Of a DNA stretch of 22,127 nucleotides, positions 16,074 through 22,127 are shown piece by piece. The notes under the pieces were generated by a model. That model was not told where the DNA came from. It worked only from the letters and a program-made list of their open reading frames with translations, and searched no databases. This DNA is from Candidatus Omnitrophota bacterium (GTDB lineage Bacteria > Omnitrophota > Gorgyraeia > Gygaellales > Profunditerraquicolaceae): positions 1 to 22,127 of the forward strand of contig JAGUUJ010000126.1 in NCBI GenBank assembly GCA_020063525.1, given 5' to 3'. The stretch's first letter is position 1, and the number at the start of each line of letters is the position of its first letter. The translations under genes and the position numbers were made by a program.

Positions 16074-16633
16074 GCTATAAAGACGAAACTCTAAAAAAAT
16101 ATTTAGATGATTTAGCTGCAAAGCTTCCCGCTCCGGGCGGAGGTTCAGCTGCTGCTTTAACCGCTGGTTTAGGCGCCTCTTTAATCAGTATGGTAGTGAA
16201 TTTTACTATAGGAAAACCTAAATATGCCAGCGTCGAAGCAGAATTAAAAACCATTTTAGAAAAATCTGAAAAACTAAAAGAAGAATTCTTACGTTTAGTG
16301 GACTTGGATGTCGTTGCTTACGAGAGTAAAAATATAAGAGATGCTTTGGATGTCCCTTTTATGGTGGCTCGTCTCTGTTTTGAGGGAATAAGGTTATGTC
16401 TGCCATTGGTAACTAAGGGTAATGTTAATCTTATCAGTGATGTTGCCGTGGCAGCAATTTTATTAGAAGCTGCTTTCTCATCAGCATATTATAATGTAGA
16501 GATAAATTTAAAGTCACTCGGAGACAAAAAAATAACTAAATCTATAAGAAAGGAATTAACTCAGAAAGAGAAATCAATAAAAAGAATAAGATTACAGACG
16601 GAGGAGAAAGTTGGCAAAATTATTGGAGGGTAA
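16070..16633 (+). CDS. fchA: Cyclodeaminase-family protein FchA (likely methenyl-THF cyclohydrolase role)
   Basis: Belongs to the formimidoyl-THF cyclodeaminase family. In acetogens, stand-alone FchA proteins encoded with fhs and folD act as, or are assigned as, methenyl-THF cyclohydrolases. The Gly-rich signature PAPGGGSAAAL is at 21-31, followed by GASLISMVVNFTIGKPKY and the helical remainder; DVAVAAILLEAAF lies near the C-terminus. Length is 187 aa, the cyclodeaminase domain only, with no formiminotransferase half. It overlaps fhs by 4 bases and folD by 23 bases. Because the neighbouring FolD appears to lack its cyclohydrolase lysine, I infer that FchA supplies that step. Formimino-THF deamination remains possible, but no histidine-degradation genes are nearby. 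Confidence 0.88.
   Translation: MSYKDETLKKYLDDLAAKLPAPGGGSAAALTAGLGASLISMVVNFTIGKPKYASVEAELKTILEKSEKLKEEFLRLVDLDVVAYESKNIRDALDVPFMVARLCFEGIRLCLPLVTKGNVNLISDVAVAAILLEAAFSSAYYNVEINLKSLGDKKITKSIRKELTQKEKSIKRIRLQTEEKVGKIIGG
16600..16606 (+). promoter_or_regulatory. Ribosome binding site deciding a TTG start for folD
   Basis: GGAGGAG inside the 3' end of fchA lies 4 bases (6 from the GGAGG core) before TTG 16611. This supports TTG as the folD start, giving the expected N-terminus MAKLLEGKPLAEKI. Confidence 0.75.
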
Positions 16634-17453
16634 ACCGTTAGCGGAAAAAATAAAAGAGGAAATTAAACAGCAGGTTAGCTCTTTAAAGAAAAAGCCGGTT
16701 TTAGCCAGTGTTCAGGTAGGCGATAATCCCGGAGCTGAAGCCTATGCAAAATCCCAGAAGAAAACGGCAGAAGGTTTAGGTATCGACTATCAATTCCACA
16801 AATTAAGTCAGGATACTACCGAGGCGTCTCTTATTGAATTTATTCAAAAATTAAATTCTGAAAAATCCGTAAATGGTATCATTATCCAGATGCCCTTACC
16901 CGGCCAAATAGATTATAAAAAGATAAGCCAGTTTATTTTTCCGGAAAAGGATGTAGAAGGCATGCATCCGGATAATATAGGTAAGATTGTATTTGGTAAA
17001 GCAAATATATTACCCTGTACGCCTGCAGCGGTAATGGAATTATTGAAAGAAGCTGGTGTGGATTTATATGGTAAAGAAGTTGTGATAGTCGGTCACAGTG
17101 AGATTGTAGGTAAGCCTTTAGCCCTTTTGTTACTAGAAAAATTCGCCACAGTTACGGTCTGTCATATTGGTACATCCAAAGCAGGAAAATTAGAAGAGCA
17201 TGTAATGAAAGCTGAAGTTTTAATTGTAGCTGTAGGTAAGGCCGGGATAATTAAAGGCGAATGGATTAAAGAAGGCGCGATTGTTATTGATGTAGGTATA
17301 AATAGAGTTGGCGATAAAATCGTCGGTGATGTAGAATTTGAAACTGCAGAAAGACGCGCATCATACATTACGCCGGTTCCCGGCGGCGTCGGCCCTTTGA
17401 CAGTCACAATGTTAATGCGTAACGTGGTTGAGGCCGCAAAGTTACAGCAGTAG
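16611..17453 (+). CDS. folD: Methylene-THF dehydrogenase FolD with the cyclohydrolase lysine replaced
   Basis: FolD normally oxidises or reduces methylene/methenyl-THF and hydrolyses methenyl-THF. Family marks: SVQVGDNPGAEAY (33-45), GIIIQMPLP, PEKDVEGMHP, VVIVGHSEIVGKPLALLLL (NAD(P) site), IVAVGKAGIIKGEWIKEGAIVIDVGINR and ITPVPGGVGPLTVTML. Length of 280 aa is normal. In the active-site Tyr-x3-Lys motif the tyrosine is present (Y45), but the lysine position is Q49 (YAKSQKK against YVASKRK in E. coli, same length). DVDG is also DVEG. That lysine is assigned to cyclohydrolase chemistry. The usual Arg and Ser near the cofactor (GRS, CHS) read GHS and CHI here, a weak hint of NAD preference. TTG start. 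The TAG stop is shared with a hairpin repeat. Confidence 0.95.
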   Translation: MAKLLEGKPLAEKIKEEIKQQVSSLKKKPVLASVQVGDNPGAEAYAKSQKKTAEGLGIDYQFHKLSQDTTEASLIEFIQKLNSEKSVNGIIIQMPLPGQIDYKKISQFIFPEKDVEGMHPDNIGKIVFGKANILPCTPAAVMELLKEAGVDLYGKEVVIVGHSEIVGKPLALLLLEKFATVTVCHIGTSKAGKLEEHVMKAEVLIVAVGKAGIIKGEWIKEGAIVIDVGINRVGDKIVGDVEFETAERRASYITPVPGGVGPLTVTMLMRNVVEAAKLQQ

Positions 17454-17487
17454 GGACGTCTTTGAATCCAATCGGAAGGGTGTCCCC
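17452..17487. repeat. GGGAC/GTCCC hairpin repeat after folD
   Basis: A full 36-base copy of the element seen after ruvB, differing from the full copy there only around the AATCC/GAATC part of the loop. GGGACGTCTTT (17453-17463) can pair with AAGGGTGTCCC (17476-17486). Its first two bases, AG, complete the folD stop codon TAG. Confidence 0.88.
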
Positions 17488-17524
17488 AGACCAGTTATAG
17501 TAATGTTCTTTTGATATTTTACGG

Positions 17525-17550
17525 GTCCCTGCCTGCCGGCAGGCAGGGAC
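17525..17550. repeat. 26-bp perfect palindrome upstream of metF
   Basis: GTCCCTGCCTGCC (17525-17537) is followed directly by its exact reverse complement (17538-17550). Flanking GGGTCC (17523-17528) and GGACCC (17552-17557) form an overlapping second inverted pair. No T-run follows, so a standard intrinsic terminator is not clear. It ends 24 bases before the metF start and 14 bases before its ribosome binding site, so it could separate or attenuate the metF-cooS transcript. Confidence 0.9.
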
Positions 17551-17564
17551 AGGACCCGCTAAAA

Positions 17565-17569
17565 AGGAG
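17565..17569 (+). promoter_or_regulatory. Ribosome binding site deciding a TTG start for metF
   Basis: AGGAG lies 5 bases before TTG 17575. No in-frame ATG precedes the catalytic N-terminal segment, so TTG is the best start. Confidence 0.75.
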
Positions 17570-17574
17570 TTAAA

Positions 17575-18444
17575 TTGACCTTTAAAGAAAAAATACAGGC
17601 AGAGAAGTTTTTGGTGACTTCGGAGATTGGACCGCCGAAAGGTATTGAGACAAAGATAATATTAGAAGACGCTGAACTTATCAGGGGCCGGGCCGATGCC
17701 ATAAATGTAACTGACTTACAGAGTTCAGTGATGCGCCTGGGTTCTTTAGTAGTTTGCGGCCTATTAAAACAAAAAGGTTTTGAGCCGATATTTCAGGTTA
17801 CCTGCCGCGATAGAAATCGCCTGGCTTTACAGTCCGATATTTTGTCCGCAGCAGCCTTGGGCATAGAAAATTTACTTATCTTAACCGGTGACTATCCTAC
17901 ATTAGGAGACCATCCTGAGGCAAAACCTGTGTTCGACCTTGATTCTGTCCAATTATTACAGGTGGTAAAAAAACTAAAGGCCGGCTCTGATATGAATGGC
18001 AATAAATTAGAAGGCCAGCCGCCTAAATTTTGCCTGGGCGCAGTGGTTAATCCCGGCGCAGACCCCATAGAGCCGCAGATTCTCAAGATGGAGAAGAAGA
18101 TTGAAGCAGGGGCAGAATTTTTTCAGACCCAGGCAGTATATGATATTAGGGTTTTTGAGAATTTTTTATCTAAAATTAAACATTTAAAGACAACAATATT
18201 AACGGGCATTGTTTTATTAAAGTCCGCGGGTATGGCCCGCTATATGAATAAAAATGTTGCCGGTGTATTTGTGCCGGATAATCTTATAAAAGAAATGGAA
18301 GAAACCAAAGACAAGGTAGCAAAGTCAGTAGAGATTGCCGCCAGGCTCATAAAACAATTAAAGCCAATGTCCCAGGGCATACACATTATGCCCATTGGCT
18401 GGGATAAAAAGGTTCCGCTGGTTTTAGATGCAGCAGGATTATAG
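17575..18444 (+). CDS. metF: 5,10-methylenetetrahydrofolate reductase (MetF family)
   Basis: Reduces methylene-THF to methyl-THF, the last step of the methyl branch and the methyl source for methionine. The TIM-barrel flavoprotein pattern includes VTSEIGPPKG with catalytic E17, NVTDLQSSVMRLGSL, the LTGDYP flavin-site segment (D106), and FFQTQAVYD (183-190). The C-terminal GIHIMPIGWDKKVP resembles anaerobe-type MetF proteins. Length of 289 aa is normal. The zinc-protein partner MetV, found with metF in several acetogens, is not visible. TTG start with AGGAG. It is separated from folD by 121 bases of repeats but lies 14 bases before cooS, suggesting that the reductase and the CO dehydrogenase share a transcript. 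Confidence 0.9.
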   Translation: MTFKEKIQAEKFLVTSEIGPPKGIETKIILEDAELIRGRADAINVTDLQSSVMRLGSLVVCGLLKQKGFEPIFQVTCRDRNRLALQSDILSAAALGIENLLILTGDYPTLGDHPEAKPVFDLDSVQLLQVVKKLKAGSDMNGNKLEGQPPKFCLGAVVNPGADPIEPQILKMEKKIEAGAEFFQTQAVYDIRVFENFLSKIKHLKTTILTGIVLLKSAGMARYMNKNVAGVFVPDNLIKEMEETKDKVAKSVEIAARLIKQLKPMSQGIHIMPIGWDKKVPLVLDAAGL

Positions 18445-18448
18445 TTAT

Positions 18449-18458
18449 GGAGGAGGAG
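18449..18458 (+). promoter_or_regulatory. Ribosome binding site deciding the cooS start
   Basis: GGAGGAGGAG lies directly before ATG 18459, with a GGAGG core 5 bases away. It follows, rather than precedes, the in-frame ATG at 18447. Starting at 18459 also makes the iron-sulfur cysteine numbering match known Ni-CODHs. Confidence 0.8.
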
Positions 18459-20408
18459 ATGTCCGATATTGAAAAAAAATCTATAGACTTAGCCACGCAG
18501 GAAGTCTTGAAAAAAGCTAAAGACGAAAATATAAAGACTGCCTGGGATAGATTGGAATCGCAAGAACCTCAATGCGGGTTCGGACAATTGGGTTTGTGTT
18601 GTACTATCTGCAATATGGGTCCCTGTAGGATTGACCCTTTTGGCGAAGGTGCGCAAGTCGGTGTTTGCGGTGCGAATGCAGATACGATTGCGGCAAGAAA
18701 TTTAGCGCGTAAAATCGCAGTAGGTGCCTCTGCGCATTCTGACCATGGCCGGGATGTAGCTTATACCCTGTCTTTATTATCCGAAGGCCACGCGCATGAC
18801 TATGAAATCCTGGATATTGAGAAACTAAAAAACCTGGCACAGGAATTCGGTATTGATACTAACAAGCCAGCGGGCAGTGGTTTGGCTTCCGATAGCCAAA
18901 GCCACAAGGTAAAAGAACAAATTGCCAAAGAACTTTCTAAAAAATTATTAGAAGAATTTGGCAAACAGGAAGGGGAACTCGTATTTACGAAGCGAGCACC
19001 CAAAAAACGGCAAGCCATTTGGAAGAAATTAGGTATTACGCCGCGCGGCATAGATAGAGAAGTAGTGGAACTATTGCACACCACAACCATGGGCGTAGAT
19101 AATGATTATAAAAATATTATTAATAATGGTATGCGTTGTGCCCTTTCTGATGGGTGGGGCGGCTCAATGGTTGCTACTGATGTGCAGGATATTATTTTAG
19201 GTGCGCCTGAGCCTATAAGGGGTAAAGTTAATTTAGGGGTATTAAAGGAGAATTGTGTAAATATTGTAGTGCACGGACATGAGCCGATTCTTTCGGAAAT
19301 GGCAGTGAAAGCAAGTCAAGATCCGGAGTTAATAAAATTAGCTAAAGCAAAAGGAGCAGAGGGCATAAACTTAGCCGGAATCTGTTGTACAGCTAATGAG
19401 GTTCTTATGCGTCATGGCGTTCCTGTGGCCGGTAATTTCTTGCAGCAGGAATTAGCCATTATTACCGGAGCTGTGGAAGTAATGATGGTAGATGTGCAGT
19501 GTATTATGCCGGCATTACAAGAAGTTGCTGCTTGTTTCCACACCAAGCTTATTACTACAAATCCCAAAGCACGTTTTCCCGGAGTTACTCATATTGAATT
19601 CGAATCGGAAAAGGCTTATGAAGTGGCTAAACAAATTATTAAAGTGGGTATTGAAAATTTCTCTAATAGAAATAAAGAGAGAGTAAATATACCTAAATAT
19701 GAGATGGATTTAGTCGCTGGATTCACCAAGGAAATTGTATTTCAAATCTTAGGCGGTAAATACCGTGCCACTTATAAACCTTTAAATGAAGCAATTATTT
19801 CTGGGAGATTGCGTGGGCTTGCCGGCGTTGTGGGTTGCAACAACCCTAAACAGACCCACGATTATTTTCATACTACCTTGGTTAAGGAACTGATTAAGAA
19901 TGATATTTTGGTTTTACAAACCGGTTGTTCTGCCATTGCCTGCGCAAAACAAGGACTACTTATCCCTGAGGCAGCCAAGGTTTATGCTGGGAAAGGATTA
20001 CAGGAGATTTGCGAAGCAGTGGGAATACCGCCGGTTCTGCATCTTGGCTCTTGCGTGGATAATTCCCGCATATTAACCGCAGCATCTTATATCATCGAAG
20101 AAGGCGGCTTGGGCCAGGATTTATCGGATATCCCGGCAGCAGGTTGTGCGCCAGAATGGATGTCCGAGAAGGCAATTACTATTGGATTTTATTTTGTTGC
20201 CTCAGGCGTTTATACTATTTTCGGCGCAAGTCCTTTTGCTACTTTAGGTAGTAAAAACCTGACAGATTATTTAACCAAAGATTTAGAAGGAATTGTCGGC
20301 GGCAGATTTGAGTTTTGTGATGACCCCATAAAAATGGCGCAGCTGATGATTGAACACATTGATAAAAAACGCAAGGCGTTGAATTTGAGACCAAGGATGT
20401 ACCAATAA
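18459..20408 (+). CDS. cooS: Anaerobic Ni-Fe carbon monoxide dehydrogenase, catalytic subunit
   Basis: Interconverts CO and CO2 at a Ni-4Fe-4S C-cluster in a homodimer. From ATG 18459 (649 aa), D- and B-cluster cysteines are C39, C47, C48, C51, C56 and C70, the positions I recall from Carboxydothermus CODH-II. C-cluster ligands are the HGH histidine near 272-274, C310 (GICCTANE), C348 (DVQCIMP), C460 (VGCNN), C490 (TGCSA) and C532 (LGSCVDN). The acid-base His of SAHSDHGRD and Lys of EWMSEKA are present. All ligands are intact, so it should be active. It overlaps the ferredoxin gene by one base. No acetyl-CoA synthase is seen, so a stand-alone CO-oxidising role is as likely as acetyl-CoA synthesis. 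Confidence 0.96.
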   Translation: MSDIEKKSIDLATQEVLKKAKDENIKTAWDRLESQEPQCGFGQLGLCCTICNMGPCRIDPFGEGAQVGVCGANADTIAARNLARKIAVGASAHSDHGRDVAYTLSLLSEGHAHDYEILDIEKLKNLAQEFGIDTNKPAGSGLASDSQSHKVKEQIAKELSKKLLEEFGKQEGELVFTKRAPKKRQAIWKKLGITPRGIDREVVELLHTTTMGVDNDYKNIINNGMRCALSDGWGGSMVATDVQDIILGAPEPIRGKVNLGVLKENCVNIVVHGHEPILSEMAVKASQDPELIKLAKAKGAEGINLAGICCTANEVLMRHGVPVAGNFLQQELAIITGAVEVMMVDVQCIMPALQEVAACFHTKLITTNPKARFPGVTHIEFESEKAYEVAKQIIKVGIENFSNRNKERVNIPKYEMDLVAGFTKEIVFQILGGKYRATYKPLNEAIISGRLRGLAGVVGCNNPKQTHDYFHTTLVKELIKNDILVLQTGCSAIACAKQGLLIPEAAKVYAGKGLQEICEAVGIPPVLHLGSCVDNSRILTAASYIIEEGGLGQDLSDIPAAGCAPEWMSEKAITIGFYFVASGVYTIFGASPFATLGSKNLTDYLTKDLEGIVGGRFEFCDDPIKMAQLMIEHIDKKRKALNLRPRMYQ

Positions 20409-20887
20409 TGAAACAGTTATATTATGATGTCAAAAAATGTTTAGGTTGTAAATCCTGTGAAATTGCCTGTGCTGTGGCTCATTCTATCAGCAATGAGTTA
20501 TTCAAAACAATTAAAGAAGAGATTTTATCTTTGCCCAGAAAGAAGATAATATCCTCTAAAGATAAAAATTATCCGGTCTCTTGCCGGCATTGCAAAGACC
20601 CAAAATGCGTGGATGCGTGTATGGCTGCGGCTTTAGTTTATGCTCAAGAAAAAGGCATGGTTTTACACGACGAATCACGCTGCGTGGGTTGCTGGATGTG
20701 CGTGATGGTCTGCCCATATGGCGCTATCAGGCCGAATATAAAGACAAAAATACCCATACGCTGTGATAAATGTAAAGACAAGGACGAACCCAGTTGTGTC
20801 AAAGCCTGCCTAACAGGCGCAATTATCTGGCAAGAAGAACTAGCATCGCCAGTAGGGACTGTCCCCGCCAGAGCTAATACTGGCTAA
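20408..20887 (+). CDS. cooF: CooF-like ferredoxin with four [4Fe-4S] motifs
   Basis: Electron carrier partner of CooS. Sixteen cysteines form four clusters' worth of ligands: C11/14/17/21, C59/62/67/71, C92/95/98/102 and C119/122/130/134. The pattern is that of HycB/CooF-type iron-sulfur subunits. Length is 159 aa. Its ATG shares a base with the cooS stop (TAATG), so translation is coupled. The last dozen residues (from about 148, PVGTVPARANTG) are encoded by a GGGACTGTCCCC repeat and probably are a recent extension, not part of the fold. The next gene is an FAD/NAD oxidoreductase, the likely electron acceptor. Confidence 0.93.
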   Translation: MKQLYYDVKKCLGCKSCEIACAVAHSISNELFKTIKEEILSLPRKKIISSKDKNYPVSCRHCKDPKCVDACMAAALVYAQEKGMVLHDESRCVGCWMCVMVCPYGAIRPNIKTKIPIRCDKCKDKDEPSCVKACLTGAIIWQEELASPVGTVPARANTG

Positions 20888-20904
20888 CCAAAGGGGACTG
20901 TCCC
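20848..20904. repeat. GGGACTGTCCC repeat pair at the cooF 3' end
   Basis: GGGACTGTCCCC (20855-20866) and GGGGACTGTCCC (20893-20904) are each near-palindromes, about 26 bases apart. Between and around them GCCAGTA (20848-20854) pairs with TACTGGC (20878-20884). The cooF stop TAA (20885-20887) lies inside the element. The GGGAC/GTCCC core is shared with the repeats after ruvB and folD. Confidence 0.85.
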
Positions 20905-20943
20905 ACGACAAGATAAGCGCTGTTTGGGAGATAAGCGAGCGAC

Positions 20944-22127
20944 ATGAAACAGTTTGTTATCATAGGCAATTCTGCAGCGGGCATTGCAACAGTTGAGGCT
21001 ATAAGACAAAAGGACAAGACTTCAAAGATCCTTGTTTTTTCGGATGAAGATTATTCTGCTTATTGTCGTTGTCTTATCTCCTATTATTTAGCAGGAGATA
21101 TAAAAGAAGATAAAATCTTATACCGGGCAGAAAGTTTTTATAAAGAAAATAATATTGAACTATTGTTAAATAAAAAAGTAATGCGCATTGACCCTAAAAA
21201 GAATCGTATTGTCTGTGAAGATAAGACCCAATTTAATTATGATGCCTTACTTATAGCTACGGGCGCCTCGCCTAAATTCCCAGAAACAAAAGGGATTAAA
21301 AAAAGAGGCGTATTTGGTTTCCGCACTATAAAAGACACAAAGGATATTTCCGGGTTATTACCGGTGACAAAGGCAGCCTGTGTTTTAGGCGGCGGACTTA
21401 TCGGGCTAAAAGGCGCGTACGGCCTGAAGAAGAGGAATGTCGAAGTAAAAGTTATTATAAAGTCTAAACAGGTTTTGTCGCAGATGCTGGATTTCGAAGC
21501 CGCCGGTTTTATGCAGAGAAGATTGGAAGAAAATGGAATCGAAATAATCTTAGGACAGGATGTAGATGAAATTATCGGCAACGGCGACATAAAGGCAGTG
21601 AAGCTTGATTCAGGCAAGGCGTTTGAATCTTCCCTAATAATTATAGGTAAGGGCGTATCCCCAAATATAGATTTAATCAAGGAGACAGAGATAAAATTTA
21701 ATGAAGGCATACTTGCTAATAATTCGATGCAGACAAATATGCCTAATATTTATACTGCCGGAGATTGTGCAGAGAGTTTCGATGTTGCATTAGGCCAATT
21801 TTCGATGAATGCCCTCTGGCCGGTTGCGGTTGAGCAAGGCAAAATCGCCGGAGCAAATATGTCAGGCGCAGGCGATAATCTTAATTATGCAGGTTCCCTG
21901 GGAATGAATTCCTTAGAATTCTTCGGCCTTCCCGTAGTGTCCTTAGGTTTATATAAGGTAAAAGAGGCCGATACTAATTTTGAAGAATTGAAATTCCGCA
22001 ATACAAAAGAAAACCTTTATAAAAAGATCATCTTAAAGGATAACTTTATTGTGGGAGCAATATTTGTCGGTGATATCAAAAATAGCGGCGTATTCTTAAG
22101 ATTAATCAGGGAAAGAATAAATGTGTC
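20944..22127 (+). CDS. FAD/NAD-dependent oxidoreductase beside CODH (FNOR type), 3' end cut by the window
   Basis: Pyridine-nucleotide-disulfide-oxidoreductase fold, similar to NADH:rubredoxin oxidoreductase/NADH oxidase-type flavoproteins. The N-terminal FAD site is VIIGNSAAGIATVEA (5-19). LLIATGASP is at 102-110. The NAD site VLGGGLIGLKGA is at 147-158. The second FAD segment IYTAGDCAES is at 269-278. CRCLISYYLAG (41-51) is at the position where relatives have a PxSRPLLSYYL-like segment. 394 complete codons are open to the window end. It starts 56 bases after cooF, with a weak GGGAG upstream. In other bacteria, cooS-cooF-flavoprotein clusters are proposed to pass CO electrons to NAD(P)+. 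That role is inferred here from context. Confidence 0.88.
   Translation, partial: MKQFVIIGNSAAGIATVEAIRQKDKTSKILVFSDEDYSAYCRCLISYYLAGDIKEDKILYRAESFYKENNIELLLNKKVMRIDPKKNRIVCEDKTQFNYDALLIATGASPKFPETKGIKKRGVFGFRTIKDTKDISGLLPVTKAACVLGGGLIGLKGAYGLKKRNVEVKVIIKSKQVLSQMLDFEAAGFMQRRLEENGIEIILGQDVDEIIGNGDIKAVKLDSGKAFESSLIIIGKGVSPNIDLIKETEIKFNEGILANNSMQTNMPNIYTAGDCAESFDVALGQFSMNALWPVAVEQGKIAGANMSGAGDNLNYAGSLGMNSLEFFGLPVVSLGLYKVKEADTNFEELKFRNTKENLYKKIILKDNFIVGAIFVGDIKNSGVFLRLIRERINV

Noticed and set aside
18447..18458. Upstream ATG for cooS
   Set aside because: The ribosome binding site lies after it, directly in front of ATG 18459, and cysteine numbering fits the later start.
19492..19686. Small plus-strand open frame inside cooS
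   Set aside because: It is an out-of-frame shadow of a highly conserved gene, with no motif or ribosome binding site.
21237..21710. 157-codon open frame on the minus strand
   Set aside because: It is the shadow of the FAD/NAD oxidoreductase gene, whose motifs are unmistakable on the plus strand. Other minus-strand open frames in the window are also antisense to well-identified genes.

Overview
This 22.1 kb window is a dense, AT-rich, one-strand bacterial segment. Every gene I can support lies on the + strand, most junctions are overlaps or gaps of a few bases, and there are no tRNA or rRNA genes, transposases or CRISPR arrays. The protein set looks like an uncultured anaerobe of the Planctomycetes-Verrucomicrobia-Chlamydiae neighbourhood. 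Candidatus Omnitrophota is my best guess, from a short ProS, a Wood-Ljungdahl methyl branch next to a Ni-CO dehydrogenase, QueH, and abundant short hairpin repeats. That placement is inference and no search was run.

Layout. (1) 39-7842: an information-processing run of proS, rimP, nusA, infB, trpS, scpA and ruvB. (2) 7843-8143: a gene-free spacer full of hairpin repeats. (3) 8144-12217: queH, a DUF2905-type small membrane protein, a SpoIID/LytB-domain exported protein, queA and tgt. Three of these five (queH, queA, tgt) are queuosine-tRNA genes. (4) 12225-14370: trmD, rplS, rnhB and a yraN-family nuclease gene, a common bacterial order. (5) 14379-17453: fhs, fchA and folD, carrying formate to methylene-THF. 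(6) A repeat-rich spacer with a 26-bp perfect palindrome. (7) 17575-22127: a MetF-type methylene-THF reductase, cooS (Ni-Fe CO dehydrogenase), a CooF-like four-cluster ferredoxin, and an FAD/NAD oxidoreductase that runs off the end.

How the genes work together. fhs, fchA, folD and metF form a complete tetrahydrofolate methyl branch, from formate to methyl-THF. cooS, cooF and the flavoprotein form a CO-oxidising electron module of the CODH/CooF/FNOR type that could turn CO into NAD(P)H. No acetyl-CoA synthase, corrinoid protein or formate dehydrogenase is present here, so acetogenesis is suggested but not shown. FolD carries Gln where the cyclohydrolase lysine normally sits, and the FchA cyclodeaminase-family protein is encoded immediately upstream, so the two may split the usual bifunctional job.

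The least ordinary layer is the repeats. Two families of small inverted or tandem repeats sit at gene boundaries. One is built on 7-bp units (8-bp at the left edge). The other is built on GGGAC/GTCCC hairpins. At five genes (ruvB, folD, queA, rplS, cooF) the repeat itself supplies or contains the stop codon. At tgt it supplies the start codon. In three genes the repeat is translated: the SpoIID signal peptide, a loop inserted in TrmD, and the CooF C-terminal tail.
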